A stretch of 64,000 nt of DNA, from positions 1,736,001-1,800,000 of the forward strand of contig NZ_BNJI01000002.1 of NCBI RefSeq assembly GCF_016587415.1, in the 5' to 3' direction. This stretch comes from Ktedonobacter sp. SOSP1-85. GTDB taxonomy: Bacteria > Chloroflexota > Ktedonobacteria > Ktedonobacterales > Ktedonobacteraceae. Position numbers and translations under genes: made by a program. The notes beneath the pieces were generated by a model. It did not search any database, was not told the DNA's origin, and saw only the letters and a list, made by a program, of their open reading frames with translations. The number at the start of each line of letters is the position of its first letter. Positions within the stretch are counted from its first letter, which is position 1. Shown here in pieces: positions 16,456 through 26,006 of the stretch.

Positions 16456-17685
16456 ATGGAAGTGCTCTATACGCGCTGTAGCGGCATTGATGTCCACGAA
16501 CGCTTTGTGGTCGTTTGCCTCAGCCAGGTGGAACAAGGGCGACGGACCAAAGAACTGCGGCGCTTCGCGACGATGACTGGAGATCTTCTGCGGTTACGCA
16601 AATGGCTCCTGGAGGCGGGTTGTACTCACGTGGCAATGGAAAGTACGGGAATTTATTGGCGTCCGGTTTATGATCACCTCTCTGGCTTCTTTGAACTGAT
16701 TGTGACCAATGCTCAGCATATGAAGGCCGTGCCTGGCCGCAAAACCGATGTTCAAGATGCTGAATGGATCGCGGACCTCTTGCAACATGGCCTTCTCAAA
16801 GGCAGCTTTGTGCCACCTTCCGCACAGCAAGCGTTGCGCGATCTGACGCGAATGCGTGTGACCCTGGTACAGGAACGAGCCCGACTGGTCAACCGGTTGC
16901 ACAAAGCGTTAGGAGAAGCCAACATCAAATTGGGCGCGGTTCTCAGTGACATTCTTGGCGTCTCGGGCAAAGCCATCTTATCGGCGCTGGCGGCAGGAGA
17001 AACCGACCCTCAACGGTTAGCAAACCTGGCTCATCCCAGCCTGCAGCCAAAACACGACCAGTTGGTCCAGGCCTTGGAGAGTGAAGGTGGGGAACACGTT
17101 CAATTCGTCCTCCGGGAGCTGCTCAGCTTGATTGAAGCCCTTGATCACTCGATTGCTCATGTGGAGCACCAACTCGAGGAGCAGTTGCATCCCTGCGAGG
17201 AGACGCTTGCCCGTTTGGAAGAGATTACCGGGGTGAGCCGACGCATCTTGTATGTTCTGTTCGCCGAAGTTGGAACGGATATGAGCCGCTTCCCAGATGC
17301 TGCTCACCTGGCGTCCTGGGCCGGAATGTGCCCTGGCCAGCATGAGAGTGCTGGCAAACGGCTCAGCGGGCGCATTCGTAAAGGGAATCAGTGGTTGAGA
17401 GCAGCGTTAATCCAAGCTGCTCATGCGGCAGGTAGGACCCAAACGTACCTCGGAGAACAATATCGACAGATTGGGAAGCGGCGCGGGAAGAAGCGGGCAG
17501 CGGTTGCCGTCGGGCACAGCATTCTGATCATTTTTTATCACATGATGCTCACGGGTGAGCGTTATCAGGAAAAAGGGGTGACATTCTTACACGAGCGAGA
17601 TAAACAACGGCAACAGCGCTGCCTCGTCCAACGGCTAGAACGCCTGGGCTATGAGGTCAGCGTACAACCACAGCCGGCCGCTTGA
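16456..17685 (+). CDS. IS110 family RNA-guided recombinase (transposase)
   Basis: A 409-residue IS110 recombinase. The N-terminal DEDD RuvC-like site is complete: D12 in GIDVHE, E62 in MESTGIYW, D98 and D101 in KTDVQDAEW. A long coiled region follows (about residues 120-250), then the C-terminal Tnp domain with LARLEEITGVSRRILYVLFA and FPDAAHLASWAGMCPGQHES then AGKRLSGRIRKGN, which holds the Ser nucleophile region. Intact. It would recombine using a bridge RNA from the preceding noncoding stretch. The end of the element lies somewhere in 17690-17790, next to a broken IS6. Confidence 0.92.
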   Translation: MEVLYTRCSGIDVHERFVVVCLSQVEQGRRTKELRRFATMTGDLLRLRKWLLEAGCTHVAMESTGIYWRPVYDHLSGFFELIVTNAQHMKAVPGRKTDVQDAEWIADLLQHGLLKGSFVPPSAQQALRDLTRMRVTLVQERARLVNRLHKALGEANIKLGAVLSDILGVSGKAILSALAAGETDPQRLANLAHPSLQPKHDQLVQALESEGGEHVQFVLRELLSLIEALDHSIAHVEHQLEEQLHPCEETLARLEEITGVSRRILYVLFAEVGTDMSRFPDAAHLASWAGMCPGQHESAGKRLSGRIRKGNQWLRAALIQAAHAAGRTQTYLGEQYRQIGKRRGKKRAAVAVGHSILIIFYHMMLTGERYQEKGVTFLHERDKQRQQRCLVQRLERLGYEVSVQPQPAA

Positions 17686-17799
17686 ATGAAACGAGCGAAC
17701 TGAACGAGAAGAGGCTGAAGAGGTTCGAGAGGGAGGATTTTTTTGCTTTTCGTACGGCGTTTTCAGAAGAACTTGTTCGGAGAAATGAAGTATATTGAT

Positions 17800-18621
17800 G
17801 AGGTATAACGAAGTGAGACGTTGAAAGGCGAGGAGAGGCGGGAATACCTCTGCGATTACGCGACCAGTTTCACCCTGGTTACCTCATTCCATTGTTGGAA
17901 GCGGCCCTGTAAAAGAGTACGATATTTCCCAGCACGCAAACGGTGGCGTCTCGGCTGGAAATGCCCAGCAATGGGACCGAAGGCAGAAAGGAAGCGTTGG
18001 ACCTGTTTGGCTGATTTGAACCGTCGCATATTCTTTTCACGCAGTCGTGTGGGTTGATGCGAGTTCTCCGCTCGATTATTGAGGTATTTATGCTGGCGAT
18101 GCTCCACGCCGGGTAGGATCTCGCGTTTCGCTACTCCATAACTTTTCAGCTTATCAGTAATGATCACCCGTGGAACATATTGTAATCCTTTGAGGAGTTT
18201 GCGGAAAAAGCGTTTGGCGGCTTTCTTGTTGAGTCGGCTCTGCACCAGGATATCCAGGACGTTGCCGTCCTAGTCTACTGATCGTCATAGGTAATGTCTC
18301 TCACCGTGGATCGTGAGGAAGACCTCGTCCATATGCCATGTGTCTCCACAACGCGGGCCACGACGACGGAGTTCATTGGCGTAGGTCTGCCCGAACTTCA
18401 GACACCATTGTCGCACAGTTTCGTAGCTCACGACCACCCCTCGTTGTGCCAGCAACTCTTCCACATCGCGAAAACTGAGCGAAAAGCGAAAATACAGCCA
18501 GACAGCGTGGCTCACGATTTCAGGTGGGAAGCGGAAACCTTTATAGTTAGGGGAAATGGTGTTTGTTTTCATAAAGCTATTCTAGCATATTGTTCAGCCG
18601 TACTACCAAGTTGACAATACC
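17800..18621 (-). mobile_element. IS6-family insertion sequence, copy 3 (decayed)
   Basis: The transposase-start side keeps AAGTTGACAATACC ending at 18621. The other end is missing: no GGTATTGTCAACTT is found before 17856, where the IS110 3' flank abuts. The left limit is approximate. Confidence 0.75.
17856..18572 (-). pseudogene. IS6 family transposase, broken copy
   Basis: Two separate frames match the intact copy at 29879-30595: residues 1-95 (18572 to 18285, MKTNTISPNYKGFRFPPEIV, HMDEVFLTIHG) and the C-terminal half (18245 to 17856, KKAAKRFFRKLLKGLQYVPR, NNRAENSHQPTRLREKN). Between them, around 18265-18285, the RAVDQDGN region is mutated, with stops in the expected frame. Inactive. Confidence 0.85.
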
Positions 18622-18732
18622 CGCCAAAGTCCTGGAAACTGGGGGATTTCAGCGCACAGCCCAGCCAGCATACCGTGAGCGGAAACCTCCGCAGGCTGAT
18701 GTTGTCTCTCAGGATGCACAGGATGCAGATGC

Positions 18733-19115
18733 TCATACCGCTTCGTCCTCCATCGTTCGTTCCCACTCGACGATCCCTGCGAACAACGGGTAAATCTGGT
18801 AGGGAATAACGGCATTGCCTAGCGCTTCTATGCGCTCTCTTTGCTCTGATACGCTTCCAACAACTCGCCGCGGCTCCCACTCAAATTGTGGTCCTGGAGG
18901 AGCTGGCCAGCGGGCGCGGTCCAACTTGGCGGAAATCCCATGAAGCATTCGGTCCATTCCGGGCTGAGGTTCTCGCCCGGCAACGGCGCTGCCACGTAAC
19001 ACAGTTGCACCTGGTTGGCATGCACTGAGCACCCACCGTTCGCGTCCCCAGTGTTGAGCGTGGGCCAGTGCAGACGACGAACCAGCGCGGGCAATAAGGA
19101 ACGTTTGAGGAACGC
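18733..19115 (-). pseudogene. DNA cytosine methyltransferase, C-terminal remnant
   Basis: Two frames together read a C5-methyltransferase C-terminus: first LLPALVRRL... then GENLSPEWTECFMGFPPSWT, then, after a frameshift near 18925, WPAPPGPQFEWEP and ERIEALGNAVIPYQIYPLFA. PEWTExxMGFPxxW and ALGNAVxPxQ are the conserved motifs IX-X region. The catalytic PCQ and SAM motifs are absent, so it is a dead fragment. Sequence between it and the IS6 end (18622-18732) is unassigned. Confidence 0.7.
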
Positions 19116-19209
19116 TGCATCCTTTATACTCTCTACAAGATCAATAACAGCATGATCCCTGCAGAACAAGCAAGCGTTCTGCGGGAGTGCTACAAGAGAG
19201 GATAAGAGC

Positions 19210-19419
19210 ATGGATATATCGAACACACGATCTCGTTCCCATTTGTTTACCGTGCGCGTATGGGAAGAGGAGATCGAGCCAGGTGTGTCCGAGTTGCGGG
19301 GCAAGGTCCAGTTGCTCATCAGTGGAGAAGTGCGGTACTTTCGCGGATGGACTGCACTGGTGCCTCTGCTTGTCGCTCTGTTGTTGGAGTTGGATTCCCA
19401 ATCGGAACCAAACCAGTAA
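19210..19419 (+). CDS. Small conserved hypothetical protein
   Basis: A 69-residue protein, MDISNTRSRSHLFTVRVWEE at the start, then GELRGKVQLL-like and SGEVRYFRGWTALVPLLVAL. Short proteins of this pattern (FTVRVWxEE ... GKVQ ... SGEVRYFR-W-LV) are, as far as I recall, common in Ktedonobacterales and of unknown role. A ribosome binding site (AAGAGAGGATAAGAGC) precedes the ATG, which supports it over antisense frames. Nothing in it suggests catalysis. Confidence 0.65.
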   Translation: MDISNTRSRSHLFTVRVWEEEIEPGVSELRGKVQLLISGEVRYFRGWTALVPLLVALLLELDSQSEPNQ

Positions 19420-19495
19420 CATTTTGCCAGTCATTCTAGCGGAAAAAGATATATATATCTAAGCGTGCATATCTATAGAAAAGGAATAAACAACC

Positions 19496-21121
19496 ATGAG
19501 TACGGATACAGTAGAAACGGAAACAGTAGATGAAAATAAAGCCCAAACTCAGATAAGCCTGCTAACTGCACATCGTCTCAAACGTGGAGCACTCCTCTAT
19601 TGGGCGGTATTGCTCACTATGAGCGCAGCCATCATGCATAGTGTCGCTGTACTGAACCAGCTACCGCCGTCCGCGCTGCTCGCGGTTCTCCTGATTGGTT
19701 TTACTCTCTTTCAGGCTGTTGTCTCCATTGCTATCGTAGCAGCCCCAGCGCGTCGTTTCCTGTTCGTTGCGGGGATAGTTGAAGCAGTTGGGATGCTGAT
19801 CTGGCTGGTCGCGCACATCTTTGGGCTGCCTAATGGCTTCGCCATATGGCGTCCAGAAACGCTGGGTGTGCCGGATCTATACATCCCCTTTGTGGAAGGA
19901 ATCTCAGCCGTCTTTTTCCTCTGTCTTAGTGGACGCACCTGGAACGCGGCATCCAGAGCATGGCGTCTCAGTTTTACCTGGCTGCCTCGCCTGCTTCTCC
20001 TTGGTTTGCTGATATGGGGAGTGCTGAAATCCGTCGCTATTGTCGTCTTCTTCCTGGTTCCCGGTGTGTTTTCAAGCTTGCAGTATTTCTTCCTGCCCGT
20101 CGTTGGGTTGCTGGCTGTATTCATGATCCTGCGTCTGGTTATTCGACCTCTGCGGATGAAGACGCCGGGGGCGTGGCGCACGACTTCTCTCGTGCTTCCG
20201 GCGTTGTTCGTGCTTGGCTTCCTGACCTGGGGTGGGGGCGTAAGCGCCATCGATACAGCGTGGCTCTCCACATCCACGCCAGTCAGTGTGCCTGCCGGTC
20301 AGACCGCGACTCGGATGTACTGCAATAGTCGTGTGAATGGTAGTCCGCTTGCCATGGACATTTCCGAACCCTCAGTTCAAGCGCCTCGTCCCGCGCCAAT
20401 GGTCTTCTACATTCACGGCGGCGAAACGCTTGTCGGTTCGCGCCTCCTGCGAGATGGGACTTCGGATGGGATGTACTTTGATCAGCTGCGCGCGGATCTG
20501 CTCAATCGCGGCTTCATCGTTGGCTCAATTGATTATAGCCTTGTCCCGGTCGCTAACGCGGGAGAGCAGGTCAGGGAAGCTAAGTGTGCCGTGCGCTTCT
20601 TGCGTGCCCATGCGAGTGATCTGGGCCTCGACCCGCGAAGCATCGGCGTTTATGGCCCCAGCCAGGGTGGGTATATTAGTGCCATGCTGGGAACAGTTGG
20701 TCCTGAGATGGGCCTTGATGCAGGTCAATACCTGAATCAATCGAGCAGTGTGCAGGCAGTTGTCGATATGTGGGGACCCGCCGATCTGTCGGATTTCAGC
20801 GGTTCGCCGTGGTGGGTCTCTCTCCTCAAAGGGAATGGCACGAAAGCGCAGTTTTTAGCCTCAAGCCCGGTCAGCCACGTTGCGCACGGTGATCCGCCTT
20901 TCCTGATTATGCACGGAGCCGACGATTGGTTTATCGCGCCTCATCACTCTCAGGATCTGGCAAAGCGGCTACGTGCGGCTGGTGTCTCTGTGACGCTGGT
21001 GATGATCCAACACGATGGCCATGGCCTGGATATGCCTAGTGCCAGGCAAGTTGAGCAGCCCAGCCCCAGCGCGCTTATCCAGATGATCGCCGATTTCTTC
21101 AGCAGAACTCTCTCAGCTTGA
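19496..21121 (+). CDS. Membrane-anchored alpha/beta hydrolase (HSL/BD-FAE-like)
   Basis: A 541-residue protein. The N-terminal ~260 residues hold about seven hydrophobic segments (for example YWAVLLTMSAAIMHSVAVL and LLAVFMILRLVIRPL), so it sits in the membrane. The C-terminal half is an alpha/beta hydrolase: oxyanion motif YIHGGETLVGS, nucleophile Ser in GVYGPSQGGYIS, Asp in IMHGADDWFIAP and His in IQHDGHGLDMP. It likely hydrolyses esters outside the cell or in the membrane; the substrate is unknown. The start at 19496 follows AAAAGGAATAAACAACC. A 26-bp hairpin ends the gene against the convergent regulator. Confidence 0.88.
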   Translation: MSTDTVETETVDENKAQTQISLLTAHRLKRGALLYWAVLLTMSAAIMHSVAVLNQLPPSALLAVLLIGFTLFQAVVSIAIVAAPARRFLFVAGIVEAVGMLIWLVAHIFGLPNGFAIWRPETLGVPDLYIPFVEGISAVFFLCLSGRTWNAASRAWRLSFTWLPRLLLLGLLIWGVLKSVAIVVFFLVPGVFSSLQYFFLPVVGLLAVFMILRLVIRPLRMKTPGAWRTTSLVLPALFVLGFLTWGGGVSAIDTAWLSTSTPVSVPAGQTATRMYCNSRVNGSPLAMDISEPSVQAPRPAPMVFYIHGGETLVGSRLLRDGTSDGMYFDQLRADLLNRGFIVGSIDYSLVPVANAGEQVREAKCAVRFLRAHASDLGLDPRSIGVYGPSQGGYISAMLGTVGPEMGLDAGQYLNQSSSVQAVVDMWGPADLSDFSGSPWWVSLLKGNGTKAQFLASSPVSHVAHGDPPFLIMHGADDWFIAPHHSQDLAKRLRAAGVSVTLVMIQHDGHGLDMPSARQVEQPSPSALIQMIADFFSRTLSA

Positions 21122-21126
21122 TAACG

Positions 21127-21184
21127 AAAGAAGTCTTGCGGCGACAAAAGCAGGCGTTTGCTTTTGTCGCCGCAAGACTTCTTT
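21127..21184. terminator. Bidirectional 26-bp hairpin terminator
   Basis: AAAGAAGTCTTGCGGCGACA... pairs perfectly over 26 bp with a six-base loop, between the convergent hydrolase and SARP genes. It overlaps the SARP stop codon (21183-21185). A/T feet on both sides allow use in both directions. Confidence 0.8.
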
Positions 21185-24100
21185 AGAGATAGCCCATCTG
21201 CTCCGCAAGAGGACGCGCCTGCAGGAGGAGAGTGTGAGCCATCGCTTCTTCTCCTGCATCCCATGCGTGCAATACCGCTTCGAGGAGGGTGTCCAATGGT
21301 TCACGAGGGGGCTGCTGTGTGGGATCGAAGAGCAGGCGCACGTTGTTGATAGCTGCGGAGGTTTGTTCTTGAGCCAGGGCCACGCCTATCAGCGGCCACC
21401 TGCCTGTCCAGAGGAACGGGTTTGGCCTGATCTGCAGGGAACGCTCTCCTTGCAATGATTCGCGGCCATAGGTCTCAGCTAGAGCCAGATTGCCTTCGCG
21501 CCAGGCGACCCAGGCAGCGTGTCCTGAGAGAATGCGATTATGTGGCGCGATGCCTATAGACCGGGCTTGAGTGAGCACACGGCGCAACTGCTCCACCTGG
21601 CCGCGCTGCCTGAAGACAAAGGGCAAAAACGTCAGGCAATTGTTTTGCGCCCAGGCATTTCCTGTACGTTCTCCCAAACGTAATGCCTGCCATAGCAATT
21701 CCTCAGCCTCATCGAACTGAGCCGCGCATACGAGGCCGATGGCAAGTATGGCAAGGTCCGTGGCTCGCTGAGCCTCGTTCTCTGTTGGTCCCATGGTGGC
21801 TATGGTCGCGCGCCAGGTAGCTACCCTTTCAGCAGGAATCACATAGCGATCTCGCAAAGCATTGTGTACCCCTACTGCCTGTGTGAGCAGCTTGCGTTGT
21901 TCCTGTGTCCCATACTGTTCAACGATGGGCCGGGCTTTTTCAATGGCTATGGCCATATCGTCCACAGAGCCTTTCCCTTGCCATAATCGAGCAAATTGTA
22001 GCGCTATCCATTCATCGCGCCAGTCCAGGTTTGCTGTGTCTGTCATCTGTGTTAAGATGCGTTCCGCTTCTTCAAACTCCTCGCGCCCATGCAGATAGGA
22101 GGGATCGTGACGCTCAGTGGAAATAGACATCCAGGTGGTGGCTCTTTTCCAGTACAGACGTGCTCGCCAGAGATGTGCGTCTGGCGGGATACTGTTCATA
22201 GCATGCTGATACGCCTGTCTCGCCTCCTCACAGGAGCCAACTTCCATAGAAACGTCTCCAAGCAAGCTGTAGACCTGGGCGGCCGTCTCCCATGGGATAT
22301 TCCCTGGCGTTTCAAGAAGCCGGGCCGCCCGCGCAAATGCGCGTTTTGCCTCCACGTGTGCGTAGATGCGGAGCGCCGCTTTCCCGGCCTGTTGATATGC
22401 TGCAATGGCCTGCTTGGGAAGGTTCGCGTGCTCGTAGTGAGTGGCGATTTGTCCACTAACAGTCTCCTGATCGGCTATATACAGGGTTTTGAGTGCCTCC
22501 GCGACAGAACGGTGGAGCAAACAGCGGGATGCAGAACTGAGCGATGTATAGACCTGTTCTCGCAGCTTGTCATGACTAAAGTCATAGGCCTCAGCCGTTC
22601 CCGTGCCTTGCTCGCGCACGATGCGTCGCTGCCACAATTCATCCAGTCCGCGCACCACTTCGTCTTCGCTATGTTTGCTCGCTTGTACGAGGACGGAAAA
22701 CGCGAACTCGCGCCCGATGACAGCGGCCACGTTTGCCACTTTCTGAGCCAGCGGAGAGAGTTGCGCGAGCCGCGTCGCAAGCACGCTTTGCACGACTGGC
22801 GGAAGTGTTGAGGCTGATTGCGAGAGCAGTGGCACCGGGCGACCTGGAAGATGTTGCTCTGTCTTCTGCTGTGTCAGTGTGCATGCTCGTACCATTTCGA
22901 CCAGAAACAGTGGGTTGCCCTCTGTCTCGTGATATATAGTATTGCTCATCGCTGAATCGAGCTGACTTCCTAGCATATGCTCAGCCAGGATTGTTGTGTC
23001 TGCCGCTGTAAGTGGTCCGAGTGGAATCTCCGTTATCAAGCCGTCACGCTGCAATGTGCTCAGGAAGGTAGCCAGGGGATGCCCAGGAACCATCTCCTCC
23101 GCCCGTACAGTTCCGATGAGCAAGAAGCGTGCTCCTGTGTCAAAATGCCAGAGAAAATGTAACCATTCCAGTGTCTCGTTGTCGCACCATTGTAGATCAT
23201 CAAGCAGGAGGAGAAATGGTTGACGAGCGGAGAATACAGCACGTGCCAGTGCTGCGAAGAAACGCTGGCGTTGCCATCCTTCAGTCATCGCAGCAGGAAC
23301 GGAGAGGCGTGCATGTGTGGTAAGCACTTCTGGTACCAGCCGTGCTATTTCCGTGAGTGAGATCGAATCGAGAGTGGTAAAACCTGTTTGGAGCGCAGCC
23401 GCGCGTAGCCAGCTGGTGACAGGAGCATAAGCCAGTGACCCGGGCAAGGCGTAACAACGCGCGCTCGCCGTTGCCATGCCCTGGCGACTCACCCATGCTT
23501 CCATTTCCTCGGCCAGCCGTGTCTTGCCAATGCCAGCTTCACCTGTGAGTATCACAAAGCTTTGGTGTCCCGCGGTAACCTTACGCCATGCCTCCTGGAT
23601 TTGCCGCCATTCCGCTTTTCGACCGAGCAACGGTACTGCTGTTCCGCGTGTTGTGAGCGAGTTCGTCGGCGAATCAGGAGTACTATCCGATTGTAAGAGC
23701 GCTTCGTAAACCGCCCGTGTGGCCTGACTCGGCTCCACTCCTAGTTCGCGTTCCAGGAGTGTGACACCGGTGTGGTAGATGCGCAGTGCTGTAGCTCGGT
23801 CGCCACGCAAAGCCAACAAACGCATGAGTTGGCGATAGGTCGCTTCACGCAGGACATCCTGGCGAAGAAGCTGTTGCGCTACTGTGATCGCGGCGTCATA
23901 GTCACGTTCCTCTTCCAGAAGCGCACTCAAGCGTTCTGCAGCCTGAAGGAACACCTGGCGTAAACGATCTCGTTCAGGTAAAATCCATTCATCATAACAA
24001 TTGGGCAACAGATCCCCACGGTACATGCGTAACACTACCTCTAAAGCCTCTCGCAGCGCTGACATATTCTGGGCACGCCGCGCTTGTTCAGCCTGGGCCA

Positions 24101-24443
24101 GAGCCTGCTCAATCTCTAGGACATCAAGGGTCCAGGAGACATCGGCCTGCAGAGGTCGCCACTGTATGTTCTGTTTGCCTATAGAGAGGAGCAGATCGAC
24201 ATCCGGGAATGTTTGCCGCAAATGATAGAGGAGCTTACGCAGATTGGTATACGCTTGCCCCTCTGTTGAATCGGGCCATAGCAGGAAAGCCAGGTGCGAG
24301 CGGCTTTGGGGTGTATTTCTATGCAAAGCAAGATACACAAGCAAAGATTGTAGGTGGGGAATAGTGCTCGTAGTCACAGGGGTATCGTCAGCCATCAGCA
24401 GAAAGTCACCCAAGAAAGAGATATGGAAGGTTGGGTGCATCAA
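21183..24443 (-). CDS. SARP-type transcriptional activator with AAA ATPase and TPR domains
   Basis: A 1086-residue regulator. Residues 1-95 form an OmpR-like winged helix (FLGDFLLMADD... LAFLLWPDSTEGQAYTNLRK), 105-250 a BTAD helical domain ending GVEPSQATRAVYEALL, then an AAA/STAND ATPase from ~270 with Walker A GEAGIGKTRL (301-310) and Walker B LLLLDDLQWCD. The remaining ~450 residues are helical TPR-like repeats. Such proteins bind direct repeats at promoters and activate nearby genes when ATP and a signal are bound. Targets are unknown; the convergent hydrolase gene is not obviously downstream. No defect seen. Confidence 0.9.
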   Translation of the reverse strand: MMHPTFHISFLGDFLLMADDTPVTTSTIPHLQSLLVYLALHRNTPQSRSHLAFLLWPDSTEGQAYTNLRKLLYHLRQTFPDVDLLLSIGKQNIQWRPLQADVSWTLDVLEIEQALAQAEQARRAQNMSALREALEVVLRMYRGDLLPNCYDEWILPERDRLRQVFLQAAERLSALLEEERDYDAAITVAQQLLRQDVLREATYRQLMRLLALRGDRATALRIYHTGVTLLERELGVEPSQATRAVYEALLQSDSTPDSPTNSLTTRGTAVPLLGRKAEWRQIQEAWRKVTAGHQSFVILTGEAGIGKTRLAEEMEAWVSRQGMATASARCYALPGSLAYAPVTSWLRAAALQTGFTTLDSISLTEIARLVPEVLTTHARLSVPAAMTEGWQRQRFFAALARAVFSARQPFLLLLDDLQWCDNETLEWLHFLWHFDTGARFLLIGTVRAEEMVPGHPLATFLSTLQRDGLITEIPLGPLTAADTTILAEHMLGSQLDSAMSNTIYHETEGNPLFLVEMVRACTLTQQKTEQHLPGRPVPLLSQSASTLPPVVQSVLATRLAQLSPLAQKVANVAAVIGREFAFSVLVQASKHSEDEVVRGLDELWQRRIVREQGTGTAEAYDFSHDKLREQVYTSLSSASRCLLHRSVAEALKTLYIADQETVSGQIATHYEHANLPKQAIAAYQQAGKAALRIYAHVEAKRAFARAARLLETPGNIPWETAAQVYSLLGDVSMEVGSCEEARQAYQHAMNSIPPDAHLWRARLYWKRATTWMSISTERHDPSYLHGREEFEEAERILTQMTDTANLDWRDEWIALQFARLWQGKGSVDDMAIAIEKARPIVEQYGTQEQRKLLTQAVGVHNALRDRYVIPAERVATWRATIATMGPTENEAQRATDLAILAIGLVCAAQFDEAEELLWQALRLGERTGNAWAQNNCLTFLPFVFRQRGQVEQLRRVLTQARSIGIAPHNRILSGHAAWVAWREGNLALAETYGRESLQGERSLQIRPNPFLWTGRWPLIGVALAQEQTSAAINNVRLLFDPTQQPPREPLDTLLEAVLHAWDAGEEAMAHTLLLQARPLAEQMGYL

Positions 24444-24604
24444 AGATCTCCCTTGGTAGACTGTCTTTTTGTGGAATCTTGCGTGCTAGCTATAGTGCCG
24501 CGCAAATGCTTCAGCAGTAGTATATCATATCCATCATCAAAAATGTTTTGCAGGTTTTCCTGTGGCAGGGCTTGTGAATTATTGCTGAGAGGAGCTCTTT
24601 GGAA

Positions 24605-24766
24605 GGTATTGTCAACTTAATGGAAATTGTAGAGTTTATAGAAGAGAAACAGACCTCAAAGTGGGGATTGCGCCCTTTTTCTTGCCTTAGTTGCTCGAGA
24701 ATTCTGGCTGACGTGGCATCGAAGTGGTGAAAGCTCATCAACAAAATTTTTTAAGTTGACAATACC
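24605..24766. repeat. 162-bp MITE with IS6-type ends, copy 2
   Basis: GGTATTGTCAACTT to AAGTTGACAATACC, same length and nearly the same sequence as 3929-4090. Flanking 8-mers (CTTTGGAA, CGAGTTGT) differ. It lies about 160 bp upstream of the SARP start. Confidence 0.85.
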
Positions 24767-24768
24767 CG

Positions 24769-24831
24769 AGTTGTTGACCAGTTGTGTTTTGACGGGCCGC
24801 CAGCCCGTCAAAACACAACTGGTCAACAACT
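24769..24831. terminator. 29-bp perfect palindrome
   Basis: AGTTGTTGACCAGTTGTGTT... forms a perfect 29-bp stem with a five-base loop, directly after the MITE. A small second hairpin (GCGGCCTG/CAGGCCGC) follows at 24833-24853. No host gene ends here now, so it probably marks the end of a gene lost to IS activity. Confidence 0.5.
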
Positions 24832-24931
24832 AAGGCGGCCTGCAAACAGGCCGCAATGGGATGGAGGGCAACTTTTGCGAAACCCTGCTGCTGGCTTGAG
24901 ATGATTCTCAAAAAAGGCCGCAAGTATCGCT

Positions 24932-25987
24932 AGAGCGTGTCCAAGAAGGCTGCTCAAGCGCTTCGATGCCGTTGAGCGTTCTCCCTGGCCGTTTCAGAGG
25001 GATTAGTGAGCCTCCTGAGCATCAGACGAATCATCGTCAGGCACACCATACTTTCACTGCTGCTCGTTAAGTACTCATAATCCTTGCTCATTCGACGATA
25101 TCTCCCCATCCAGGCAAAAGTTCGTTCCACTACCCAACGTCGCGGAAGCACCCCTCGAAACTTCTTTGGTTCAGGTTTGATGCGCTCATACGTGAACCAG
25201 ACCGTTCGCAGGTCCGAGAGATCTCGCACGCCGGTACCCACTCTCCACGGGCACGCCAGGCATGACGAACCACCTCTACTTCCCATCCCATTTCTTGCTC
25301 GATCCACTTTCGTCCCTTGCCCGTGTACCCCTGATCGACCCATACTTTTTTCAGACGAGTAAAGATGCCCTTGATTGGCTCTAACAAGAGCGGGACGCCT
25401 TGCCGATCCTGGATGTTGGCTTCATGAACGACAACTTTGAGCAGTAATCCAGTCGTATCAACGAGCAAGTGCCTCTTTCGGGCGGATCAGCTTCTTTCCA
25501 CCATCATAACCATGTGGTCCGCCCCGATCAGTCGTTTTGACCGATTGACTATCAATGATGCAGCAGGAAGATGTGGCCTCCCTTCCTGCCTCCAAGCGGC
25601 AGCGTTCACGTAAAGTGGTCATGATCTGTTCCCACACTCCCTCATCGCGAAAGCGAGCAAAATACGCATACACGGTAGATTTTGGCGGGTAGCCACGCGG
25701 GATCATGCGCCAAGCACACCCAGCTCGCAGCACATAAAATATCCCATCAAGGACCGCACGCATATCCACTTCTCGTGATCGCCCACCTGGCTTCTCTGGT
25801 GGAATCAGCGGTTCGAGAATGGCCCACTCAGCATCTGTGAGATCAGACGGATAGATTTCCATTGGCTTCCCATCTTTCTCGGATAGACGCCCTTTTCTCC
25901 CCTTTCTCTCTTATTCTATCATTTTGCTCTCTTCTCGTGCTGGCCCTTGCTTCAATCCGCTCCTCAAGCCTTCCTGGACACGCTCTA
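24932..25987 (-). mobile_element. IS5-family insertion sequence (decayed)
   Basis: Inverted ends AGAGCGTGTCCAAGAAGG and CCTTCCTGGACACGCTCT, each preceded or followed by CTAG symmetry, about 1.06 kb, with a frameshifted transposase on the minus strand. Confidence 0.8.
24954..25862 (-). pseudogene. IS5 family transposase, frameshifted
   Basis: Three frames are needed. 25862-25458 gives the N-terminal part (PSDLTDAEWAILEPLIPPEK, AGCAWRMIPRGYPPKSTVYA) up to Asp in CIIDSQSVKTTDRGG. 25468-25130 continues LVDTTGLLLKVVVHEANIQD and the second Asp in VWVDQGYTG. The C-terminal frame to 24954 gives RRWVVERTFAWMGRYRRMSK with the catalytic Glu. The breaks, near 25460-25490 and 25200-25260, are not at slippery runs, so this is decay, not programmed frameshifting. 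Confidence 0.82.
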
Positions 25988-26006
25988 GTTATATGGTACG
26001 TCGTAT

